Part shown: in pieces, positions 27,468 to 35,204 of the stretch | Numbering within the stretch: position 1 is the first letter of the stretch | How the letters are laid out: every line of letters begins with the position of its first letter | NCBI GenBank assembly: GCA_036267135.1 | Contig: DATAWQ010000059.1 | Span: 4,406-68,405, forward strand | Direction of reading: 5' to 3' | DNA from: PALSA-505 sp036267135 | GTDB taxonomy: Bacteria; Actinomycetota; Actinomycetes; Streptosporangiales; Streptosporangiaceae | DNA: 64,000 nucleotides | Translations under genes and position numbers: made by a program | Notes under the pieces: generated by a model | What the model was told of the DNA's origin: nothing | What the model saw: the letters and a program-made list of their open reading frames with translations, nothing else | The model's database searches: none

Positions 27468-27761
27468 GGAATGCTCCCCCTTGCATATGTGCGAGTTGTG
27501 GAGCCGACCACGCCAGGCTCCCGCTGGCATTGTGCCCCACCGTTGCTGAAATTGCACCGCCTGCGCCGCGACTTTACAGTCAGTGGCAATGCGGCATGTC
27601 CGCATAAGCCCGATGAGCACTGATATCTTCGTCGCTCTTGGCGCTCGGCTATTGTTCCCTCATAAGCGATTTTAACGATTTGCGGTCGATTATTTTTTGG
27701 CGACACCCCGAATTTGCTTCCACCTGCGAGCGTGGCAGGTAAGGTTTCACCGGCAAGGTAG

Positions 27762-27782
27762 AACCCGGCTAATTAGCGGGTT
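27762..27782. promoter_or_regulatory. Palindrome upstream of the chaplin-like gene
   Basis: AACCCGGCTAATTAGCGGGTT is nearly self-complementary with a perfect CTAATTAG core. It lies 35 bp before the start codon and could be an operator or a 5'-UTR hairpin. Confidence 0.45.
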
Positions 27783-27816
27783 TCGGGGGTCCAACCAAAA
27801 GGGAGAATCAAAGGTT

Positions 27817-28410
27817 ATGTTCCAGAAGAGCCGTATTCTCGCCGTAGCAGCGCTGACGGCGGGGACTGTCGGCCTGTGGGCGTCGGCTGCCTACGCCGGG
27901 ACCTACACGGGTCCTTCCGGTGACAACGGCGGCTTGCTGAACGCCAGCCACAACCAGGTCTCTGGCCAGGCTTGTGGCGACGAGGTCCCAGTCAACGTGC
28001 TGGGCGTGCAGGTGCCGGTGAACCGCGTGGCCGCGGCGCTCGGCCTGCTCAGCACCGCGCCCACCGTCGCCGCTCAGAACTCGAGCTGCAAGCAGGCGCA
28101 GATGCAGAGCAACGACCCGGCGACGGACTCGATGCGCGCTTCGGCCAGCAAGATGTCCTCGTCGCACATGAGTGGCAATGGCTGGGGCTGGAGCTACAGC
28201 GGTCCCTCGGGTGACAATGGCGGTCTCGTCAACGTCAGCCACAACCAGGTGCCGCTGCAGCTCTGCAACGACACCGTCCCGGTCAACGTGCTGGGCGTTC
28301 AGGTGCCGGTGGACCAGCTCGCGGGTGCCCTGGGCATTCTTTCCACCGACTCGCAGCTCGCGTCTCAGGACTCAAGCTGCAAGCAGGGCTCTGCCCAGGA
28401 CAACAGCTAG
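27817..28410 (+). CDS. Secreted protein with two chaplin-like repeats
   Basis: 197 residues from ATG 27817 (gggaga upstream). The signal peptide ends at AYA (residue 27). Two repeats of about 63 residues (30-92 and 127-190) share TY/SYxGPSGDNGGL, SHNQV, C-x-D-x-VPVNVLGVQVPV and SSCKQ, with two cysteines in each (C53/C91, C150/C188). A Met/Ser-rich linker joins them. The pattern VPVNVLGVQVPV is similar to the hydrophobic core of chaplins, the amyloid-forming surface proteins that coat aerial hyphae. There is no sortase signal, as in short chaplins. Role in hyphal surface assembly is inference from the resemblance. Confidence 0.7.
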   Translation: MFQKSRILAVAALTAGTVGLWASAAYAGTYTGPSGDNGGLLNASHNQVSGQACGDEVPVNVLGVQVPVNRVAAALGLLSTAPTVAAQNSSCKQAQMQSNDPATDSMRASASKMSSSHMSGNGWGWSYSGPSGDNGGLVNVSHNQVPLQLCNDTVPVNVLGVQVPVDQLAGALGILSTDSQLASQDSSCKQGSAQDNS

Positions 28411-28494
28411 GCATCACTTCATGATATCCGTGAGGGACGGACAGCCAACTACGGGCACTGTCACTGCCCGGCTGGTCTTTACCTCGCAAGCAAG

Positions 28495-28538
28495 AACGAA
28501 GACCCCCGCGCGTAGCCGGACGTGTGGGGGTCTTCGTT
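28495..28538 (+). terminator. Strong terminator after the chaplin-like gene
   Basis: Perfect 13-bp stem AACGAAGACCCCC/GGGGGTCTTCGTT, continued inward by six more pairs including G-U (gcgcgt/acgtgt) around the 6-nt loop agccgg. About 85 bp past the stop. Confidence 0.8.
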
Positions 28539-28651
28539 CGCTGCAACATGGTAGTGGATAAGTTCCCCGGCGCTATTGAGTTCACACTTACACGGCACCT
28601 TGACTTGACGGTGACCGTTAATTTCCGGTTTAGCGGCGATATGCCGCTAAA

Positions 28652-30991
28652 TTAGGCGGCCGGCGGCTCGGGATCGCGGGGCAGGCCGAGAATCCGCTCG
28701 GCGATGATGTTGAGCTGAATGTCGGTGGTGCCGCCGCCGATCGTCAGCGCCCGGCTGAGCAGAACCTGCTTGCTCCACTGCCTGGCCTGATCGTCCTGGC
28801 CGTCCCCCGGGCGCCAGCCGGCCTCGCGGCCGGGCCCGAGTGCGCCGTCCGGGCCGGACAGCGACCAGCAGCACTCGCTGACCTGCTGGGCGTGCCGCAT
28901 GCCGAGCAGCTTGCGCACGCTCGCCGTGGCGCCGGGCTCGGTTCCGGATAGCTGCCTGAGCGTGACCCGCAGCCCGAGCACATCGAGCGCGTGCCCGCCG
29001 CAGACCAGGCGGCCGACCTGCTCGCCCTCCTCGGCCAGGCCTGGATCCGGCTGGGCGGCACTCTGCCGGGCGGTACTGTGCTGGGCTGCACTGTGCTTGG
29101 CCACGCTGGCCAGCAATTCGGCCACGCCGAACCCCGACGTCCAGGACTGCGACAGGGACACCCGCTCGTTGGCCAGCGTGCTGCGGGCCACCTTCCAGCC
29201 GCCGTTGATCTCGCCCACGACGCAGTCGTCGGGCACGAACACGTCGTCGAGGAAGACCTGGTTGAACAGTTCGTCGCCGGTCATCTCGCGCAGTGGCCGC
29301 ACCTCGATGCCAGGCGAGGACATGTCCACCAGGAAGTAGCTGATGCCGTCGTGCCGCGGCTCGGCCGGGTTGGTCCTGGCGATGCAGATCGCCCACTCGG
29401 CCTGCCGGGCCAGCGAGGTCCAGATCTTCTGCCCGGTGATCCGCCAGCCGCCGTCGGCCCGCTCGGCCCGGGTGCTGATGCCGGCCAGGTCGGAGCCGGC
29501 CCCCGGCTCGCTGAAGAGCTGGCACCAGGTGAGCTGATTGCGCAGCGTCCGCGGCAGGAACCGCTCCCGCTGTTCCGGCGTACCGTAGCCGACCAGCGCG
29601 GACATGGCCCAGGCGCCGATGAACAGCACCGGCGGGCGGAGCTTGGCGGCCCTCAGTTCCTGGGCGATGATGACCTGCTCCAGCGGTGTGGCGCCGCGGC
29701 CCCATGGCTTCGGCAGGTGCGGCGCGACCCAGCCGCCGGCCGCGAACGGCTCGATCTGCTCGGCCCAGGACAGCGCGGCGATCTCGGCCAGTTCGGCCCT
29801 GATCTCGGTACGCCAGGCCTCGGCCTCGTCCGGCAGTTCGATCTCCAGCTTCCTGCGCACCCCCGCCGTGGCCAGGGCGGCGGCGTGCCGGGCCCACCGC
29901 CCGGACGGCCCGAGCAGGGCCCGCAGCGACAGCGCCCGCCGGTAGTACAGGTGGGCCTCGTGCTCCCAGGTGTAGCCGATGCCGCCGAGCACCTGGATGC
30001 ACTCGTGCGCACACTCCACGGCGGCGTCGACCGCGACGGTGGCCGCCACGGCGGCGGTGAACTCCGCCTGTGCCGCGGCCTCCTGCGCCGCGGGGGCGTC
30101 CAGCGCCCGGCCGGCCGGGCCGTCGGCGCGGTCGAGCGCCCTGGCCGTGTCCCAGACGACGGCGTCCGCCTGCTCGGCCTGGGTGAGCATCCGGGCGCAC
30201 CGGTGCTTGACCGCCTGGAACTGGCCGATGGGCCGGCCGAACTGGTGCCGGATCTTGGCGTACTCAGCGGCTGTGGTCACCGCCCATCCGGCCATCCCGG
30301 CCGCTTCGGCGCCGAGCAGCACGGCGGCCAGGCCGGTAACCGTCCGCCGGTCCAGGCCAGCCAGCACGCGCTCGGCGGGTACCACCACGCCGCCGGCGTC
30401 CAGCCGGGCGACCGGCCGGGTGAGGTCCAGGCTGTCCAGGGGGGTGACGTCGATCTCCGTCGCGTCCACGGCGACCCAGATCTCGCCCGACTCCGCGGCG
30501 ACCGGCAGGACCACCAGGTCGGCCAGGGAACCGCCGAGCACCGGTGCGGAGTTGCCGGTCAGCACCAGGCTGCCCGCCGCCCCACCCCCCGCCGCGGCCG
30601 CGGTGATCCCGGCGGCGAGCGAGACGGCGCCGCATCTGGTGCCGTCGGCGAGGCTGGTCACCAGCTTGCCGTCGGCGCCCGCAGCGGCCAGCACGGCGCT
30701 GGCCAGCACGGTCGGCAGGTAGCCGCCGGGCATCAGGCCGCGGCCGAGTTCGGCCACCGCGACCGCCAGTTCGGCCAGGCCGAAGCCCTGGCCACCCTGG
30801 CCTTCGGGCAGATGAAGGCCGAGCAGTCCCTGCGCGGCCAGGCCGGGGTGCAAGGTCTGCAGGTAGTGGGCGCTGCCCCCGTCGGGGGCGCCGACGGCGG
30901 CCCGCAGCACCTGTGGCCCCGCGTTCCGCTCGGCCCAGCCACGCACCGATTCAGCCAGTGCCTGATGCTCTTCCGTGACCGGCAGTGCCAT
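28652..30991 (-). CDS. Fused tandem acyl-CoA dehydrogenase (FadE34-like)
   Basis: 779 residues from ATG 30991. Two acyl-CoA dehydrogenase modules are joined: residues 1-365 (a degenerate half ending IQVLGGIGYTWEHEAHLYYR) and 385-775 (SEPGAGSDLAG, RITGQKIWTS, IGGGTTDIQLNIIAERILGL). Fused enzymes of this kind (for example mycobacterial FadE34) act on sterol side-chain CoA esters, one half carrying the active site. This protein is longer than I would expect for the family, partly because of an Ala/Gln/His-rich insertion (AKHSAAQHSTARQSAAQPDP). The substrate is inferred only. It is divergent from the FadE5-like gene. Confidence 0.85.
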   Translation of the reverse strand: MALPVTEEHQALAESVRGWAERNAGPQVLRAAVGAPDGGSAHYLQTLHPGLAAQGLLGLHLPEGQGGQGFGLAELAVAVAELGRGLMPGGYLPTVLASAVLAAAGADGKLVTSLADGTRCGAVSLAAGITAAAAGGGAAGSLVLTGNSAPVLGGSLADLVVLPVAAESGEIWVAVDATEIDVTPLDSLDLTRPVARLDAGGVVVPAERVLAGLDRRTVTGLAAVLLGAEAAGMAGWAVTTAAEYAKIRHQFGRPIGQFQAVKHRCARMLTQAEQADAVVWDTARALDRADGPAGRALDAPAAQEAAAQAEFTAAVAATVAVDAAVECAHECIQVLGGIGYTWEHEAHLYYRRALSLRALLGPSGRWARHAAALATAGVRRKLEIELPDEAEAWRTEIRAELAEIAALSWAEQIEPFAAGGWVAPHLPKPWGRGATPLEQVIIAQELRAAKLRPPVLFIGAWAMSALVGYGTPEQRERFLPRTLRNQLTWCQLFSEPGAGSDLAGISTRAERADGGWRITGQKIWTSLARQAEWAICIARTNPAEPRHDGISYFLVDMSSPGIEVRPLREMTGDELFNQVFLDDVFVPDDCVVGEINGGWKVARSTLANERVSLSQSWTSGFGVAELLASVAKHSAAQHSTARQSAAQPDPGLAEEGEQVGRLVCGGHALDVLGLRVTLRQLSGTEPGATASVRKLLGMRHAQQVSECCWSLSGPDGALGPGREAGWRPGDGQDDQARQWSKQVLLSRALTIGGGTTDIQLNIIAERILGLPRDPEPPAA

Positions 30992-31116
30992 AGCTCACCT
31001 CGTCAGTAGCCCGGATACCCACTCTAGAACCGGATTCGGTTTCTGCGGAAGGTGGGCCGCTCTCCGGTCGCGATAGCGAACGCATAGCGGCGGGGGTGAT
31101 TCTCATCACAAACAAT

Positions 31117-31145
31117 TTGTCCCGGTTACCAGCGGGTAGCATAAT
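31117..31145 (+). promoter_or_regulatory. Candidate promoter of the FadE5-like gene
   Basis: TTGTCC (31117-31122), 17-bp spacer, CATAAT (31140-31145), leaving about 47 bp to the ATG at 31193. Confidence 0.5.
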
Positions 31146-31192
31146 GGTGTTACCGACGAGTAGGTCATACCGGCTGAGTGATGGAGCCTCCG

Positions 31193-33022
31193 ATGGGCCA
31201 CTACAAGAGCAACCTGCGCGACATCGAGTTCAACCTCTTCGAGGTGCTGCAACGGCAGGACCTGCTGGGCCGTGAGCCCTACCCCGAACTCGACGAGGAG
31301 ACCGCCAGGGACATCCTGGCCGAGGTGGAAAGGCTCGCCTCGGGGCCGCTCGCGGAGAGCTTTACCGACGGCGACAGGAACCCGCCGGTCTTCGACCCGG
31401 CCACCGGTTCGGTGCAGATGCCGGAGTCGACCAAGAAGTCGTTCCAGGCCCTGATGGACGCGCAGTGGTACCGGCTGGACCTGCCGGCCGGGCTGGGCGG
31501 GACCGGTGCGCCCCGCTCGCTGTGCTGGGCCCTCGCGGAGCTGGGGCTCGGGGCCAACCCCGCGGTGTGGATGTACTCGGGCGGCCCGGCCTTCGCCAAG
31601 GTGCTGTACCAGATCGGCACGCCGGAGCAGCAGCACTTCGCCGAGTTGGCGGTGGAGCGCGGATGGGCCCCGACCATGGTGCTGACCGAGCCCGACGCCG
31701 GCTCCGACGTCGGCGCCGGCCGGACCAAGGCGATCGAGCAGCCGGACGGCACCTGGCACCTGGAGGGCGTCAAGCGGTTCATCACCGGCGGCGAGCACGA
31801 CATGTCCGAGAACATCTTCCACCTGGTGCTGGCCAGGCCGGAGGGGCACGGGCCCGGCACCAAGGGCCTGTCCATGTTCCTGGTGCCCAAGTACCTGGTG
31901 AACCCCGACGGCACGCTCGGCGAGCGCAACGGGGTCTACGCCACGAACGTCGAGCACAAGATGGGCCTGAAGGCCTCCACCACCTGTGAGCTCACCTTCG
32001 GCGCGAGCCGCCCGGCCGTGGGCACCTTGGTTGGTGGCGTGCACGATGGCATCAAGCAGATGTTCATGGTCATCGAGCACGCCCGGATGCTGGTCGGCAC
32101 GAAAGCCATCGCCACCCTGTCCACCGGCTACCTGAACGCGCTGGACTTCGCCCGCGACCGCGTCCAGGGCGCCGATCTGGCCCAGATGCTGGACAAGACC
32201 GCGCCGCGGGTGACGATCATCCACCACCCCGACGTCCGGCGCATGCTCATGATGCAGAAGGCGTACACGGAGGGAATGCGGGCTCTCGTCCTGTACACGG
32301 CCACCCTCCAGGACGCGGCCCAGGTCGCCGCCGTGGCGGAGGGGGACGCAGCGGCAGACCAGCTGGCCGCCCAGCTCAACGATCTGCTGCTGCCGGTGGT
32401 CAAGGGGGTGGGCTCGGAGCGCTCCTACGAGATGCTCGCGCTGTCCCTGCAGACGCTGGGCGGCTCGGGCTTCCTGCAGGACTACCCGATCGAGCAGTAC
32501 ATCAGGGACGCGAAGATCGACAGCTTGTACGAGGGCACGACCGCGATCCAGGGCCTGGACCTGTATTTCCGCAAGATCGTCAAAGGCAACGGCGCCGCGC
32601 TGCAGCATCTGCTCGGCCAGATCACCGAGTTCACGCAGGCCGAGGCAGGCAACGGCCGCCTCAAGTCAGAGCGGGCCGCGCTGGCCCGTGGCGTCGGTGA
32701 GATCGAAGGCATGCTGGCCTCGATGACCGGCTTCCTCACCCAGGCGATGGAACGGCCGGATGAGGTCTACCGGGTCGGCCTGAACACCAACCGGCTGCTG
32801 CTGGCCCTCGGTGACCTGCTGATCGGCTGGCTGCTCGCCCGGCAGGCCGAGATCGCGCTGGCGGTGCTTGACCGGGGGACCGGCGAGCAGGACTTCTACC
32901 TCGGCAAGATCGCCGCGGCCCGGTTCTTCGCGGCCACGGTGCTGCCCAGGCTCAGCGCGGACCGCGAAATCGTCGAGCAGACCAGCCTGGACCTCATGGA
33001 GCTCCCCGAATCCGCGTTCTGA
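31193..33022 (+). CDS. Acyl-CoA dehydrogenase (FadE5-like)
   Basis: 609 residues from ATG 31193 (MGHYKSNLRDIEFNLFEV), matching the usual start of FadE5-type enzymes; GTG 31178 and ATG 31181 are unlikely. FAD/substrate motifs LTEPDAGSDVGAG and KRFITGGEHDMSE and the catalytic-base region SLYEGTTAIQG are intact. The length (about 600) and the extra C-terminal helical domain set this group apart from 380-residue ACADs. It catalyses the first beta-oxidation step on a broad range of acyl-CoAs with electron transfer to ETF. Confidence 0.92.
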   Translation: MGHYKSNLRDIEFNLFEVLQRQDLLGREPYPELDEETARDILAEVERLASGPLAESFTDGDRNPPVFDPATGSVQMPESTKKSFQALMDAQWYRLDLPAGLGGTGAPRSLCWALAELGLGANPAVWMYSGGPAFAKVLYQIGTPEQQHFAELAVERGWAPTMVLTEPDAGSDVGAGRTKAIEQPDGTWHLEGVKRFITGGEHDMSENIFHLVLARPEGHGPGTKGLSMFLVPKYLVNPDGTLGERNGVYATNVEHKMGLKASTTCELTFGASRPAVGTLVGGVHDGIKQMFMVIEHARMLVGTKAIATLSTGYLNALDFARDRVQGADLAQMLDKTAPRVTIIHHPDVRRMLMMQKAYTEGMRALVLYTATLQDAAQVAAVAEGDAAADQLAAQLNDLLLPVVKGVGSERSYEMLALSLQTLGGSGFLQDYPIEQYIRDAKIDSLYEGTTAIQGLDLYFRKIVKGNGAALQHLLGQITEFTQAEAGNGRLKSERAALARGVGEIEGMLASMTGFLTQAMERPDEVYRVGLNTNRLLLALGDLLIGWLLARQAEIALAVLDRGTGEQDFYLGKIAAARFFAATVLPRLSADREIVEQTSLDLMELPESAF

Positions 33023-33034
33023 CTCCCGCGCTGG

Positions 33035-34537
33035 TCACGAGCCCCTGACGTAAAGCCACACGGTCAGGTGACCCTGCAGCGCCCACCTGTGCTCGAGGTG
33101 GAAGGCGGAACTGATGTCACCGCCGGGGCTCTGCACGTAGCGGTCAGCCCCCACGACCCAGATCCGTTGGACACCAAGCTCCCGCTGCTTGAGCACGGCC
33201 GGCGGAACGGCCGTGGCGTACAGGCGGCCCGCGACGGCGGCGGTTTGGTCCAGGCCGATGTCGCGCAGCGAGGAGAAGCCCTCCGGGTAGGCCTGAAGCC
33301 ATGGCGGGATCAGCCCCAGCGGATAGACCCAGGCATCGCCGGGCTTCTCATGGGCGCTCAGGAACCTGGACGCGACGAGCATGCCTTGGTTTGGCACCCG
33401 AAGCGCCAGTTGAGCCGGCAGGGCCAGCGCGAGCACCAGGGCGAAGGCCACGGCTCGCACCGGCAGCCGCAGCGTGGCGAGCCCGCACCCGACCAGCAGG
33501 GCCACCGCTGGCAGGCAGTAGGTGATGTAGCGGGGATAGTAGACGGGCATGATCTCGGAAACCGCGAGCAGTATGGCGGGCGGCAGCACCAGCCACGGCA
33601 GGGCCAGCCATCCGATCAGGCGGCCCCCGTCCGGGGCTGTCCCCTCCGTGGCCAGCGGCCAGATCGGCGCGAGCCGGGCGCCGCAGAGAATTCCGAGCAC
33701 GCCGAGTTCGCCCAGGACGACCATCGACACCGTCGATCCATCCGTCAGCAGCTTGGCCGCGCCGACGGCGGCCACCCAGCCTGGCTTGGTTATCCAGGCG
33801 ATCGCTACCCGCTGCTCCCAGCCGAGCATCAGCAGGGGCGCCATCGCCACGCCGGCGGCGACGAACGTCACCACCCACAGGCGGACGGAGCCGAACGGGC
33901 TGCTGTCCGTCCCCCGGTGCCGTCGGCGCAGGCCGATCAGCGTGACCACGTGCGCGGCCATGAGGAGCAGCCCGAACATGTGGAGGTAGCCGAGCAGCAC
34001 CAGTGACAGGCCGTAACCAACGAACCAGCGGCGTTGCGGGTCCTGGATGATACGGACGAACAGGTAGCTGGACAGCACGGCGGCCGCGGTGGCCATCGCG
34101 TAGGGCCGGGCGTCCTGGCCCTGCGCGCTGACCGTGGGCAGGAAGGCGAAGACGAGCCCGGCGCACAGGCCGGCCCGGCGGCTCACCAGCCTGCGGGCAA
34201 TGGCGGTGACCCCCAGGGCAGTGGCGGCCATGGCCAGCGCGGAAGGGAACCTGGTCGCGAATTCACCGGTTCCGGCCACCGCGGCCACCGGCCACAGCAC
34301 CAGGTAATACAAGCCATGCACGGCATCGATGTTCGCGAGCATGCGGAACAACTGCGGCACCGACCGCGAAACGGCCGACACAGTATCGGCCTCATCGCCC
34401 CAGTAGGCGCTATTGCCGATGCCCCATAGCATCATGACCAGTGTGACGGCCGGGCCCACGACCAGCGTCCAGTCCAGCCGCCGCTGCGCGGTTCGCTCCA
34501 GGCGATCTATGGGGATTTCGCTGACGGCAGTGCTCAT
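33035..34537 (-). CDS. GT39-type (ArnT/PMT-like) polyprenyl-linked glycosyltransferase
   Basis: 500 residues from ATG 34537 with AGGAG 8 bp upstream. After a basic N-terminus there are about 10 membrane helices. The first extracytoplasmic loop carries the acidic motif YWGDEADTVS, and later comes HGLYYLVLWP, both as in the GT-C protein/lipid glycosyltransferases (Asp and Glu metal site). It probably transfers a sugar from a polyprenyl-phosphate donor to a surface target. Ends 13 bp from the FadE5-like stop on the opposite strand. Confidence 0.82.
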   Translation of the reverse strand: MSTAVSEIPIDRLERTAQRRLDWTLVVGPAVTLVMMLWGIGNSAYWGDEADTVSAVSRSVPQLFRMLANIDAVHGLYYLVLWPVAAVAGTGEFATRFPSALAMAATALGVTAIARRLVSRRAGLCAGLVFAFLPTVSAQGQDARPYAMATAAAVLSSYLFVRIIQDPQRRWFVGYGLSLVLLGYLHMFGLLLMAAHVVTLIGLRRRHRGTDSSPFGSVRLWVVTFVAAGVAMAPLLMLGWEQRVAIAWITKPGWVAAVGAAKLLTDGSTVSMVVLGELGVLGILCGARLAPIWPLATEGTAPDGGRLIGWLALPWLVLPPAILLAVSEIMPVYYPRYITYCLPAVALLVGCGLATLRLPVRAVAFALVLALALPAQLALRVPNQGMLVASRFLSAHEKPGDAWVYPLGLIPPWLQAYPEGFSSLRDIGLDQTAAVAGRLYATAVPPAVLKQRELGVQRIWVVGADRYVQSPGGDISSAFHLEHRWALQGHLTVWLYVRGS

Positions 34538-35204
34538 CCATCTGCTCCTGAGGGGTTTCTGGAGTCGGGCGCATACCGGCAAATGCCGGCCCAGGTCACC
34601 CCCCTGGGACAGCCCCCGTCGAATGGAATCCTTTATCTAATGAACGTTGTAACCGATTACTGCGTTGCCTCATTTTAGTAAAGGTCATCAAAAAGTTACG
34701 GACACACCCGCAGAGTGCAGACGGGTGTGAAAGTCCGCCACGCCAATGGAAGGCGAGGGCGGCGGGACGAACGAAGGGGAAGGGGCAGTAGAGAGGAGAG
34801 AGGCAGAAGGTGGCGCGGCGAGGCCTCCCCGGTGGTGCCCGCGGCGGCCGGGAGCGGGAGCCAGACGGGGCGAGGTGACGGCCACCGTCCAACGCACGCG
34901 GAGCCGCCGGGACATGATCATGGGTGAACGCATGCTTAGACGATGCGTAACGGCGGGCCCGCGGGTCAACGGATCCGGCCTACTCTCCAGACTTCTGGAA
35001 TTTGCCGGAATCCGGGCCGTACCGCCTGGCCGGGCGGGGCGGACGGTAGAACGGTGGCATGATCTGGCATCTGCTGCCGCTGGCGCAGTGGCGCTCCGAA
35101 CCCGAGTCGCCGTACGTACCCGGTCAGGCCGGGTAGCCAGGAAGCCGATCAACTTTAGGCGGGTTTGGCGTTTGGATTGCTTCCGCTTTCGCTACGGTGA
35201 CTGG
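34538..35204. other. Long divergent intergenic region
   Basis: About 670 bp between the GT39-type gene and the spermidine-synthase-like gene. It holds an AT-rich segment (34630-34690) and a purine-rich strand (34747-34815). A possible leaderless -10 (TACGGT, 35193-35198) sits just before GTG 35205. An open frame runs through 34746-35204 but its composition is not protein-like. I see no conserved RNA fold that I can name. Confidence 0.4.

Noticed and set aside
27640..27816. Possible riboswitch upstream of the chaplin-like gene
   Set aside because: Only a short palindrome and an AT-rich promoter-like region; none of the conserved cores I know (for example ydaO-type) is visible.
28991..31009. 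Long plus-strand frame (672 codons) over the fused acyl-CoA dehydrogenase
   Set aside because: Composition typical of an antisense shadow; the minus-strand gene has clear domain motifs.
34746..35204. 5' extension of the spermidine-synthase-like gene
   Set aside because: Open frame but Arg/Gly-rich without domain; a GTG at 35205 with a -10-like box just before is better supported.
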